Shown here: positions 49,571-56,246 of the stretch, one piece after another | Layout of the letters: each line of letters opens with the position of its first letter | How positions within the stretch are numbered: position 1 is the first letter of the stretch | Source of the DNA: a virus | Direction: 5' to 3' (one strand) | DNA length: 64,000 nucleotides | Virus record (IMG/VR): IMGVR_UViG_3300021961_000048 | Location: 1 to 64,000 of that record | Notes under the pieces: generated by a model | Told to the model about the DNA's origin: nothing | Seen by the model: the letters and a program-made list of their open reading frames with translations, nothing else | Database searches by the model: none | Made by a program: the position numbers and the translations under genes

Positions 49571-50092
49571 TCTCCAGTCCCAGTGGTTATTTGGTCTCTC
49601 CCACCAGAAGTGCAAGTCTTGCTCATCATCGTTGTAATATTCGCCAACAAAATCACTCTTGAACTTACTGTGAATATTTTCACACATCGCTACAGTGTAA
49701 ATCTCTTTCGTAGTGAGTCTACGCATGGCACGGGTGATCCAAGTATAGTTACCACCTCGGATAACACCCGCTTCAATCAATACAAACTTGTTAAACCGAT
49801 CTTTCCATCTATGGAAAGCTTCCAGAAAGTCTAGTTCGTATTCGACTTTCGATTCATCGGGAAATGGCACGTTGACGGATTCGATATGGTAAATCTCACC
49901 GTCAACAGTCAACGAGTGTGCCATGTGTTGAGCAATGATTCCTGAATAGTCTGGTGAGACACAAATGAATAGCGTATCACGAGGATGCCAGTTTGGTTTA
50001 CGCACCATGACTTTGTGGATGATCGACTGAATCAGCGACATCTCCTTATCTTGGGAGATAAAATGCAAAGTCTTGTCTAGTGCGCTATACAT
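49562..50092 (-). CDS. Possible phosphoribosyltransferase-fold protein
   Basis: A 176-residue protein. The order of segments suggests a phosphoribosyltransferase-like Rossmann fold: DTLFICVSPDYSGIIAQHMA (a strand and helix near residues 40-60), KFVLIEAGVIRGGNYTWITR (near residues 105-125, in the place of the PRPP loop VLVVDDVITTGGT) and TKEIYTVAMCEN. The usual DD acidic pair is replaced by EA, so classic catalysis is doubtful. The C-terminus is aromatic and acidic (FWWERPNNHWDW). It sits between a basic peptide gene and the gp25 unit, so it could equally be a structural or assembly factor. I am unsure of the family. Confidence 0.6.
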   Translation of the reverse strand: MYSALDKTLHFISQDKEMSLIQSIIHKVMVRKPNWHPRDTLFICVSPDYSGIIAQHMAHSLTVDGEIYHIESVNVPFPDESKVEYELDFLEAFHRWKDRFNKFVLIEAGVIRGGNYTWITRAMRRLTTKEIYTVAMCENIHSKFKSDFVGEYYNDDEQDLHFWWERPNNHWDWRDK

Positions 50093-50094
50093 GG

Positions 50095-50286
50095 TTACAG
50101 ATTCAGAAACAGTTGTGTGGTGTATTCGTAGTCCACCATATGATATTTAAGGAACTCACGAAATGTCATTTTCATCTCTCTTTGTGACATACCGCAATGA
50201 TCAGCGGCAGCAGGTAGATTCATGGTAGCCCGAAAAAGACCCCAGTTGGACTCTTCGACCAACTGGGGCGTAGTTTTAACTTTCAT
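50095..50286 (-). CDS. Small HTH-like protein carrying a terminator-like hairpin in its own coding sequence
   Basis: A 63-residue protein (MKVKTTPQLVEESNWGLFRA...). Residues about 26-48 (AADHCGMSQREMKMTFREFL) look like a helix-turn-helix, so DNA binding is possible but unproven. The ATG at 50286 overlaps the stop of the upstream gene (ATGA), which supports this start. An alternative ATG at 50223 (MNLPAAADH) would place the whole protein after a strong intrinsic-terminator hairpin at 50232-50268, which this frame otherwise translates as PQLVEESNWG. The gene ends 2 bases before the next ATG. Confidence 0.65.
   Translation of the reverse strand: MKVKTTPQLVEESNWGLFRATMNLPAAADHCGMSQREMKMTFREFLKYHMVDYEYTTQLFLNL
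50232..50268 (-). terminator. Intrinsic terminator inside a coding sequence
   Basis: On the minus strand CCCCAGTTGG and CCAACTGGGG form a perfect 10-bp stem around a 9-base loop, followed by TCTTTTTC. It has the form of a strong rho-independent terminator. It lies inside codons 7-18 of the 63-residue gene, so it may act as an attenuator that reduces expression of the genes after the basic peptide. Confidence 0.8.
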
Positions 50287-50432
50287 CGACCTTGACCGCG
50301 ATAACGCTTCTTGCGACCATTACGAGAGGTTGCAGAGAGTTTGGTGTTAACGCCACGACCCTGCCGAGTCATTTTCGGAGGACCAGGCTGAAAGACAATA
50401 CGGGAAGAACCAACTTTCGCTTTAGCAGGCAT
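50283..50432 (-). CDS. Short, very basic peptide (49 aa)
   Basis: MPAKAKVGSSRIVFQPGPPK followed by an Arg/Lys/Gly-rich tail ending RKKRYRGQGR. Roughly a quarter of the residues are Lys or Arg, with only a few hydrophobic positions, so nucleic-acid or head-interior binding is a reasonable guess. I recall similar short basic peptides from cyanophage genomes but cannot name a function. The ATG is 28 bases downstream of a clear TATAAT, with no Shine-Dalgarno sequence in the CA-rich leader. The open frame extends to a TTG at 50471, which would overlap the promoter and is rejected. Confidence 0.75.
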   Translation of the reverse strand: MPAKAKVGSSRIVFQPGPPKMTRQGRGVNTKLSATSRNGRKKRYRGQGR

Positions 50433-50459
50433 AGTGTGTGTCGTGTGGTGGACGTTGAT

Positions 50460-50465
50460 ATTATA
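50460..50465 (-). promoter_or_regulatory. TATAAT -10 element before the basic peptide gene
   Basis: GCTATAATATC on the minus strand gives a perfect TATAAT directly after the stop of the PAAR-like gene. I see no good TTGACA at 17 bases and no GTCCAC box at 28-32 bases, so this promoter is not a member of the family found at 57.8-63.7 kb. Confidence 0.6.
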
Positions 50466-50471
50466 GCACAA

Positions 50472-51005
50472 TCAGGCGGACCAGACCGTAGCAGATCCCC
50501 ATGCAACAACAGAACTACACGGATACGACCAACCAGGGAAACCAAGCCCCAGAGGATCCAGCATTCTGCCAACTGGCAGTTTTAATGCAAAGACCGTGAG
50601 TGTAGTTGTGAACAAAACTCTGGGGTGACCTACACCACCCGCATCTTCAATCGTCAAGATCGAACATGGGATCGGTGTTGGAAACGGACAGATGTTAGGA
50701 CCGCAGGGGCACATGTATATAACAATGTTCGTACATGCACTCCAGTGGGGAGTGAACGTATCCCCTAGCAAATAGATTGGAAGGAAGTGTACAAGTACAA
50801 GTGCCCTCAAAGGGTTGAGAGCAGTCAGTGGTACAAGCGGATATGGTGGCCACCAGCATGTAAGATCTTTTACTTTGATCGTATATGGGATTGGCGGACT
50901 ACTACAACCCTGAACCGAGTGAACGGTAGGTGGCAAGCACAGTCCGTGACCACTACAAGGCAGTGCATTATGCGCTGCAACAGGTTTTAGAAATCCATAT
51001 GCCAT
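50472..51005 (-). CDS. PAAR-like spike-tip candidate, Cys/Pro-rich (177 aa)
   Basis: MAYGFLKPVAAHNALPCSGH is followed by two stretches resembling PAAR repeats: LVLVHFLPIYLLGDTFTPHW (compare the PAAR pattern V-V-G-P-GD-T-H) and LTVFALKLPVGRMLDPLG (compare V-NG-P-R-GD). Nine or more Cys, several His and many Pro fit a compact metal-bound cone such as T4 gp5.4, which sharpens the tip of the tail spike. The start overlaps the stop of the 1180-residue virion protein (TAATG). The canonical Gly-Asp is present once and is LD in the second copy, so this is a divergent member or a look-alike. Confidence 0.62.
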   Translation of the reverse strand: MAYGFLKPVAAHNALPCSGHGLCLPPTVHSVQGCSSPPIPYTIKVKDLTCWWPPYPLVPLTALNPLRALVLVHFLPIYLLGDTFTPHWSACTNIVIYMCPCGPNICPFPTPIPCSILTIEDAGGVGHPRVLFTTTLTVFALKLPVGRMLDPLGLGFPGWSYPCSSVVAWGSATVWSA

Positions 51006-54000
51006 TAGAACCCATCTCCGATAACGTTTCTGATGTCAACGTCACATTCACTAAAGTAGGGGTTGCTTAAATACTGAACTGCTTTCGCATAAACAATGGT
51101 GGCACCTGTCAAGTAGTTTCGTACTTTCATTTGACCGACATATGGTCCTAAAACCATACTTGGGGTGCCACCCTGCATTCTGCCTGGTTGCACTGCGATA
51201 GAAACGTCGTTGACATTCTCAAGAGCAGCGCAAATACTCATGAGTTCGGGTACCTGATCATATGTAGTACCCGCGATGGGTTGACCATTGGCATCCCATC
51301 CGCAGAAAACGTCCAATGGACCGTCTGAGGCAGTAACACCGCGAACATAGGTGTCCCAACATTCATTTGGTGGCGCACCGCCCACCCAGGGTTCTGCTTC
51401 AATCGCAGTAATGTTGGTAGAGTCGCTAAAGTTCTCAGTTGTTGATCCGCCAGTCGGTTGTCCCGTTTGTGGGTCTGTTTCTGGAGTTGTAAAACTCCAA
51501 CTCCAAGGTCCAACCAAGAAGTTGGGTGTATAAGTTGCAATATTGTCATGCAACCAGAGTTGGAACTGCTCAAACTCAGAATAACTGGATCTGTTGTAGT
51601 CAAATGTGTTCTCGTCAAGTCCAATCGGCACAAAAACGTAACCAGGACCGTTAGGATCGCGATAACAACGTCCCTGAATGCCTCCACGGAAGCAAGGATG
51701 AGTCTTTGCGAGTCCAGAAACCTTTCTTGTGGGTGTCAACCTCGCTGCAGGCATTTTATCCTTCAGGAAGTCCATGAAATCTTGCCCCTGAGACCCTATT
51801 GTATGCCCCTCTAACCGCATTGAAACCTTAAACGTGGCTTCCTCTGCCTCTGAAGCACAATATTTGTGTACAACCCATCCAAATGCCACTGGTTTGGGGT
51901 CTTCCAGAGGACTCAAAGGTTGAGATGTGCCTCTATAGGAGCAAGGCATGTCAAAGAAACGACTTACAGCGTAAGTTTTTGGTTGAGGAATCTCAATACA
52001 CGCATTTCCATTGTTCCAACCATAGAGACCAGACAGTCCCGTTGCCCTTGTATCGGCAGTTTCCGCTGCAGAACGGATTTCTGAGAAGGGTCCGTTCAAA
52101 TAATCGTTGATTCCATCGGAATACTGACGAACATATTTGAAAGATTCGTCTGTAGGGAGTGAATCCGCGATAACACCAGGCAAAGTGAGGTCTAAACACT
52201 GTGCAGGGAGGTCTTGACAGAGCACAGTCTTGTCAGTTTTGCTCACATCGGTCACTTTCATGTAACCTTGCGGGATTTCTACCGACAATCCTTCTTCGAT
52301 TTTGCTGAATCCTTCGTTAAGTACGCCTTCTAAGTCAAAGCCACCGTCAGTTCCGACAAGATCCTTGACATTTTTGAGTGCACCACTCTTCACAGGGTCA
52401 TAACCTGCGGTAGATTGCCCATCAAATCCGCGAGAAACCTTCTCAGGGATGACAACTGCGACTAAAGGCGGGAAATCTGGCGAATATCCAGACCCAGGAT
52501 CCGTGATTGCGACTCTAACGATGGTTCCATTGGCGTCCATCTCCTCAACAATGATCTTTGCCTGCTTCTGAATGACAGTTTTGCCGCGATTATACGCAAC
52601 TTTGCCTGCAGTTGCCTTATCAGACTGTGCCAAAGTGTTAGAAGTCTTCGAGATTGCGTTATGCATCTGCATATCGTAGTCTTGTGAAGTCTCCTGAGTG
52701 TATCCAGCAGTCTTTGCATTGCCCAAACCGTTGTCTAACGGTGCCTGATTCATCATTTCTGACGCAAAATCGCCAGGAGAGAAGTCTTCCATGATGCCAG
52801 GAGAGGAAACAGAGATGGTTGTGTCCTCAAATCTGTATCCAAAACCACCATTTATGATCTTAACTCGCGCAAGTTCGCCTCTTTCATTGATAACTGCCTC
52901 AAGTTTTGCCTCATCTAGCGTTCTACTTGCGACTAATGCGTTAGGATCGATCTCAACTTGGAAGTAAGTGATCTTTTTGGGGAACTCATATACGCCAAAG
53001 AACGCACATTTGTCGCTAATACCGTATCCAGCAAGCACAACTGCGGATGCACCATCAGCAGAAGTGAACTGTTGGTTGTATGTGAACTCATTTCCGTTCT
53101 CTGCTTCCGCATCTGTCTCGCCCAACTCCATAAATCCGCACTTAGTTTCATCACCAAAGTAACGAATGGACGTGATTGTCCACCCATTGATGCTTTCACC
53201 ACGCCTAAATGCGCCAGTTGTGGTAACATAGCGGAACAAAATGCGTCTAGAGTCGGTACCAACCGTCCAGAAAGACTCATTTACGCCCTGTGTGGACATA
53301 TCTGAGAGTTTCAAAGTCGATTTTGTCGTCTCCCAGGAGTCTTCTCGGATCTGATAGAAGTGAGAATGGTAAGAATAGTTGCGAATACAGCAAGGATACG
53401 ACCTACTTTGCTCATCTTGACACGTTGTATTGGGACAACAACCCGCATCAGACAGTGTATACTGGATTCCGAAGATAGGACCGTTCCATGGATACGACGT
53501 ATCGTACAAATAATAGACAAACTGAGAGTCGTACATGTCCTCAAATCCCAGATATCTGGGAACAGCACCCTTGATTGCGCCGTTTAGACCATACGCCCAC
53601 TCAAAGTTTGCATCTGTAGAGGCAACTTCAACGTAATCTGCGTCTCCCCACCCGTTCATATTGGGTGGACCTTCAAATCTGGAGTCAGTATCGCCGCGTC
53701 TACCCCATCTATACTTGAAATATGACCATGGCTCTGCCCATTGATACCAACCAGACTTGTCTACACACTGTCCAGTGGGTCCAATCAGACCAACATCAAC
53801 AACTTGTTTTGCTTTCTGTGACCCAAAACCACCCGTATATACATAACCGATGATGCCTTGGTATGCATATTCCCCTCTCATGGGGTCCTTGGGGGGTATA
53901 GGACCGCCTGAGAGGTTTACTTCACCTGCAGGAGTGGTGGTATAGAAGTCATCATACTTCGGTGCACCTGCATAATAATGATACAGAGGGGTATAATCTG

Positions 54001-54547
54001 CCCCATGAGCAGCAGCACCCGCCTCTGTGGTGTGAATATAACCTAATGTACCAGTATTCTCGAATCCACTCTCACTTTGATTGGACGAGATTTTTGTATT
54101 ATTGAGGTCGTGGTTGTAATGCCGATAGAACTGTGTTCCACCTGACGATGCAGATTCCAGAACATAGAACACAGGACGATTAGAACGCGGTTCTGCGTTA
54201 TATTTTTTTGCTACCTTTCCTTTACGACGTTCACCGACCATATCATCTTTGCGGATACGGTTCTCAATCGTATAGGTATGATCGAATCCACTGCCACCTG
54301 TACCACGATAGTGTCGATAAACTTCTCTTCTATCACTATCGCAGTTGGTGCAAACTTCTTCCTCGTCCCCAATATAATGCACATTATCTTTGCCTAAGGG
54401 TAACGACCCAGGTCCCGCTCCGAGGAACTTGATCTGATACCCATCAGGCACGCCTTCATACTCATCACTATTCCAACGCTTCTCAAAATCTTTCGTTTCG
54501 ATTGGATTGCGATAAGATCTTCCCGTCTCTATAATATAGGCAGGCAT
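51005..54547 (-). CDS. Cys-rich virion structural protein (1180 aa)
   Basis: It begins MPAYIIETGRSYRNPIETKD. Residues about 125-240 hold aromatic repeats of the form VFYVLES, TQFYRHYN, GTLGYIHTT, PLYHYYAGAPKYDDFYTT, GIIGYVYTGG, which resemble the DUF5648-type lectin-like repeat of secreted and phage surface proteins. Cys clusters (CTNCDS near residue 67; GCCPNTTCQ and YPCC near 370-390) suggest a metal site or disulfides. The C-terminal half has KIINGGFGYRFEDTTI and ITDPGSGYSPDFPPLVAV, the same glycine-turn repeat as the giant gp7. It is translationally coupled to its neighbours at both ends. I infer a tail or baseplate surface role from content and position. Confidence 0.72.
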   Translation of the reverse strand: MPAYIIETGRSYRNPIETKDFEKRWNSDEYEGVPDGYQIKFLGAGPGSLPLGKDNVHYIGDEEEVCTNCDSDRREVYRHYRGTGGSGFDHTYTIENRIRKDDMVGERRKGKVAKKYNAEPRSNRPVFYVLESASSGGTQFYRHYNHDLNNTKISSNQSESGFENTGTLGYIHTTEAGAAAHGADYTPLYHYYAGAPKYDDFYTTTPAGEVNLSGGPIPPKDPMRGEYAYQGIIGYVYTGGFGSQKAKQVVDVGLIGPTGQCVDKSGWYQWAEPWSYFKYRWGRRGDTDSRFEGPPNMNGWGDADYVEVASTDANFEWAYGLNGAIKGAVPRYLGFEDMYDSQFVYYLYDTSYPWNGPIFGIQYTLSDAGCCPNTTCQDEQSRSYPCCIRNYSYHSHFYQIREDSWETTKSTLKLSDMSTQGVNESFWTVGTDSRRILFRYVTTTGAFRRGESINGWTITSIRYFGDETKCGFMELGETDAEAENGNEFTYNQQFTSADGASAVVLAGYGISDKCAFFGVYEFPKKITYFQVEIDPNALVASRTLDEAKLEAVINERGELARVKIINGGFGYRFEDTTISVSSPGIMEDFSPGDFASEMMNQAPLDNGLGNAKTAGYTQETSQDYDMQMHNAISKTSNTLAQSDKATAGKVAYNRGKTVIQKQAKIIVEEMDANGTIVRVAITDPGSGYSPDFPPLVAVVIPEKVSRGFDGQSTAGYDPVKSGALKNVKDLVGTDGGFDLEGVLNEGFSKIEEGLSVEIPQGYMKVTDVSKTDKTVLCQDLPAQCLDLTLPGVIADSLPTDESFKYVRQYSDGINDYLNGPFSEIRSAAETADTRATGLSGLYGWNNGNACIEIPQPKTYAVSRFFDMPCSYRGTSQPLSPLEDPKPVAFGWVVHKYCASEAEEATFKVSMRLEGHTIGSQGQDFMDFLKDKMPAARLTPTRKVSGLAKTHPCFRGGIQGRCYRDPNGPGYVFVPIGLDENTFDYNRSSYSEFEQFQLWLHDNIATYTPNFLVGPWSWSFTTPETDPQTGQPTGGSTTENFSDSTNITAIEAEPWVGGAPPNECWDTYVRGVTASDGPLDVFCGWDANGQPIAGTTYDQVPELMSICAALENVNDVSIAVQPGRMQGGTPSMVLGPYVGQMKVRNYLTGATIVYAKAVQYLSNPYFSECDVDIRNVIGDGF

Positions 54548-54768
54548 TAAATACCAAGAACTGTTTCAATCGTATTTAGTCTCTCATAGAGGTCATCGAA
54601 AACCTGCTTTAGGTTTTTATACTCATCCGACCCTGGTGGTTTGTATTGAATCATACTTGGACCTGGGGGCGGCATTTTTGAGACCGCTTCTTCTAGCAAC
54701 TGTATACGGGCATTCAAGTGTAAGAATGCATCATTGATATTCTTAAAGTTCTCGTTCAGATTGTCCAT
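54547..54768 (-). CDS. Small coiled-coil protein (73 aa)
   Basis: MDNLNENFKNINDAFLHLNA and RIQLLEEAV form one amphipathic helix. A short Pro-rich linker (MPPPGPS) and a second helix (LKQVFDDLYERLNTIETVL) follow, so the protein is probably an oligomeric coiled coil. The stop overlaps the ATG of the 1180-residue virion protein, implying co-translation and perhaps a chaperone or linker role. A direct repeat of AAAACCGCG lies in the gap upstream (about 54784-54808). Confidence 0.7.
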   Translation of the reverse strand: MDNLNENFKNINDAFLHLNARIQLLEEAVSKMPPPGPSMIQYKPPGSDEYKNLKQVFDDLYERLNTIETVLGI

Positions 54769-54812
54769 AATGTTGGGTCAAACGCGGTTTTTGGTTTCGC
54801 GGTTTTTGAGAG

Positions 54813-54998
54813 TTAATCTTCAGTATCGAGATCCTCGTCAGCAACCTTCTTAAGCATTATTGTACCATCGATGTCCTCAGAATATTCTAAGTAATCTCCT
54901 TCACACCATCCCGCCTCCTGTAGGAGTTCATCGGGGAACTGTACAAATACTTCACCATCGTCCCCTTCCTGGACCTCTAAGACGTATCTCTTACTCAT
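54813..54998 (-). CDS. AbrB/MazE-like small protein (61 aa)
   Basis: MSKRYVLEVQEGDDGEVFVQ then FPDELLQEAGWCEGDYLEYS shows the order of a SpoVT-AbrB swapped-hairpin domain (strand, PxELL, GxxxGD, strand). The family binds DNA as a dimer, often as a transition regulator or antitoxin. The tail is very acidic (VADEDLDTED). GGAG lies 7 bases before the ATG, one of the clearer Shine-Dalgarno sequences here, and a TATACT -10 lies about 25 bases upstream. DNA binding is inferred, and the acidic tail is unusual for it. Confidence 0.65.
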   Translation of the reverse strand: MSKRYVLEVQEGDDGEVFVQFPDELLQEAGWCEGDYLEYSEDIDGTIMLKKVADEDLDTED

Positions 54999-55022
54999 TT
55001 AATACTCCGAGTAACACACAAC

Positions 55023-55028
55023 AGTATA
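55023..55028 (-). promoter_or_regulatory. TATACT -10 element before the AbrB-like gene
   Basis: TATACT on the minus strand, 25 bases before the ATG at 54998. The -35 region is weak, with no TTGACA at normal spacing. Confidence 0.4.
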
Positions 55029-55081
55029 TAGATTTTCTCAGTGTTTGTGATACAACCAGACGTACACGTCAGCACGCACAG

Positions 55082-55236
55082 GTCTGAGAAACTTTTTACC
55101 CCTGGAAAAAATATTTTGTAGAGAGATATTCGCAATCTCTTTTAGGGTGAGGAAGATATACGACCATTCCTCACGGGGGGTCGTAGCGAGGGTCTGGGGG
55201 GTCTCAGAACCCCTGGAAATATTTTTAGAGAGAGAT
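55082..55236. repeat. Two imperfect ~40-bp direct repeats in a gene-poor gap
   Basis: The 332-base stretch 54999-55330 has no gene I can support. It holds two direct repeats, at 55082-55127 and 55201-55236, sharing GTCTnAGAA, CCCCTGGAAA, a run of A/T and TAGAGAGAGATA. The second sits against a GGGGT/ACCCC inverted repeat in a G-rich tract (about 55174-55213). The pair looks like a regulatory or recombination element of unknown role. Confidence 0.6.
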
Positions 55237-55330
55237 AACACTAGGGCGATCCTATACTTTTGTAGGTTAGGGAAGTGGGGCGTTTTAATATAGCGAAATG
55301 GGGGACACGATTGCATCCCCATTGTATACA

Positions 55331-55513
55331 CTAACTGTAACTCACATCATAACAGAAACCCTCTGCAATCATGTAGTCTGTGAATCTTTGATACTGTTGG
55401 AGATCTTCACTCAAACCAGTATCAATAAGGAACTGTGCTAACTCTATCTGTTCGTCGGGTGGGAGTGATCCTGCGTCGTACAGATCTAGGAGAAGTTGAT
55501 ACTTTTCAGGCAT
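55331..55513 (-). CDS. Small acidic helical protein (60 aa)
   Basis: MPEKYQLLLDLYDAGSLPPD then EQIELAQFLIDTGLSEDLQQ is helical and acidic. Similar short proteins with LPPDEQIELAQ are familiar from T4-like cyanophages, but I know no function. The start is set by overlap with the preceding gene (ATGCCTGA, the ATG containing that gene's TGA region), so it begins at 55513 and not at the in-frame ATG at 55540. It is the last gene of a four-gene overlapping chain. Confidence 0.75.
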   Translation of the reverse strand: MPEKYQLLLDLYDAGSLPPDEQIELAQFLIDTGLSEDLQQYQRFTDYMIAEGFCYDVSYS

Positions 55514-55679
55514 TGGGTTGTTTACTGTAATCGGATGCATCTTGCAATGCTAGTTGATAACTCTTGAATGGTCCAAACTTAGGACAACCTTCGTAATCAT
55601 ATCGCCAGAAGTGTTTACGATGGTTTTCCCAGATCTGTATATCAACTGGGGGATTCGTGTTGAGGGTGATAGTTTTCAA
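55506..55679 (-). CDS. Small protein with a TTG start (57 aa)
   Basis: Starting at TTG it reads (M)KTITLNTNPPVDIQIWENH then RKHFWRYDYEGCPKFGPFKS and ends SKQPNA. An in-frame TGA lies just upstream and there is no ATG, so TTG (or the TTG two codons earlier) must be used. The TTG overlaps the TGA of the gene before it (TTGA). The aromatic, compact composition (W, F, Y, one Cys) is protein-like. The frame, the overlaps at both ends and the spacing support a real gene of unknown function. Confidence 0.7.
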   Translation of the reverse strand: MKTITLNTNPPVDIQIWENHRKHFWRYDYEGCPKFGPFKSYQLALQDASDYSKQPNA

Positions 55680-55807
55680 CTCCAATCACCTCGGCAATCA
55701 TGAGCGAACTCGGGCAGCATAGCATCATCAATGTCGAGGTCTTCGCTCAGTTCGTCATCATCGGAGAGCATGTAATCAATCCAGTCCTGGGCATTGAAAT
55801 CATCCAT
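55676..55807 (-). CDS. Very small acidic protein (43 aa)
   Basis: MDDFNAQDWIDYMLSDDDEL then SEDLDIDDAMLPEFAHDCRG, ending DWS. Thirteen residues are Asp and three Glu, giving an extreme negative charge that could mimic DNA, as some phage anti-defence proteins do; that is only a suggestion. The ATG overlaps the stop of the preceding gene (TGATG), and GGGAGGCAG lies a few bases upstream as a ribosome binding site. The stop overlaps the TTG of the next gene. Confidence 0.7.
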   Translation of the reverse strand: MDDFNAQDWIDYMLSDDDELSEDLDIDDAMLPEFAHDCRGDWS

Positions 55808-55986
55808 CAATCTGCCTCCCAATGGTCATCAGTAGCAGTGAATGGTTTCTTATACTTTTCAACAAAAGTGTCTGTGGAATCTGTGGAAAACTCTCGACGA
55901 TCTTTGTTTCCCCAGTTACGCTTCTCTCTGATAGATTTGGGACGACGTGAGTTGTGAATGTCGTTCTTCTTGTATGTGCGACCCAT
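55807..55986 (-). CDS. Small basic protein (59 aa), first gene of a coupled micro-operon
   Basis: MGRTYKKNDIHNSRRPKSIR then EKRNWGNKDRREFSTDSTDT, ending DDHWEAD. The first half is strongly basic and the second acidic, with no membrane segment. The gene lies 38 bases downstream of the best sigma-70-like promoter in the window and heads a chain of four overlapping genes. The coding DNA contains a TGTGGAAAA DnaA-box match at 55882-55890. Function unknown. Confidence 0.72.
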   Translation of the reverse strand: MGRTYKKNDIHNSRRPKSIREKRNWGNKDRREFSTDSTDTFVEKYKKPFTATDDHWEAD

Positions 55987-56023
55987 GGGATTCTGAATGA
56001 CAGTGTTAGTGAAGGACTCTGTT

Positions 56024-56053
56024 AGTATGTATCAATCAAGGGGGCATTGTCAA
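56024..56053 (-). promoter_or_regulatory. Sigma-70-like promoter: TTGACA, 18 bases, CATACT
   Basis: The minus strand has a perfect TTGACA (56048-56053), an 18-base spacer and CATACT (56024-56029), 38 bases before the ATG at 55986. It is the only promoter here with a consensus -35. A GTGAGG...GTGTCC pair at about 56061-56083 weakly resembles the box of the shared promoter family. Confidence 0.65.
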
Positions 56054-56198
56054 GGGGTTTGTGAGGGTTTCTGAAGTGTCCTGGGGGTGTTGCTAACTCG
56101 CTGTCGATGTGTTACAGTCCGAGGTAACAATAACCACACACATTAACACGAACTATCGAACACTAATGTATGTTTATTAGACCATTTCTTAAATACAC

Positions 56199-56237
56199 AG
56201 TTTTCCACAGACATTGTGGAAAAAGTTGTGGAAAACT
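56199..56237. promoter_or_regulatory. Cluster of three cyanobacterial-type DnaA boxes
   Basis: TTTTCCACA at 56201-56209 and TGTGGAAAA at 56215-56223 and 56227-56235 are exact matches to the DnaA box consensus reported for cyanobacteria (TTTTCCACA). The outer two form a perfect 11-bp inverted repeat (AGTTTTCCACA / TGTGGAAAACT). The flank towards 56160 is AT-rich. A fourth exact box lies at 55882-55890. Possible roles are a replication origin or a host-DnaA-sensitive regulatory site. Confidence 0.6.
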
Positions 56238-56246
56238 GCGCGTTCA

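Noticed and set aside
50440-50470. Membership of the 50460 TATAAT in the shared promoter family
   Set aside because: GTCCGC occurs close by but only about 12 bases from the -10, and no TGTGCCAGT half-site is at the right distance.
50545-50585. CTGCCAACTGGCAG palindrome near 50567 as another copy of the promoter box
   Set aside because: It resembles part of copy B but lies within the PAAR-like gene, lacks GTCCAC, and has no -10 at 28-32 bases.
49313-54998. A gp53 or gp5 homologue in the region before gp25, as in T4
   Set aside because: I compared the small proteins and the 1180-residue protein with T4 gp53 and gp5 from memory and saw no convincing shared blocks, so I did not assign those names.
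55038-55331. Minus-strand open frame of 97 codons in the gap before the AbrB-like gene
   Set aside because: It spans the two direct repeats and a G-rich tract, its protein has no sensible composition, and it has no ribosome binding site. I treat the gap as non-coding.
54999-56246. tRNA genes in the gene-poor gaps
   Set aside because: I looked for cloverleaf-like paired arms and a GTTCAA-type T loop and found none.
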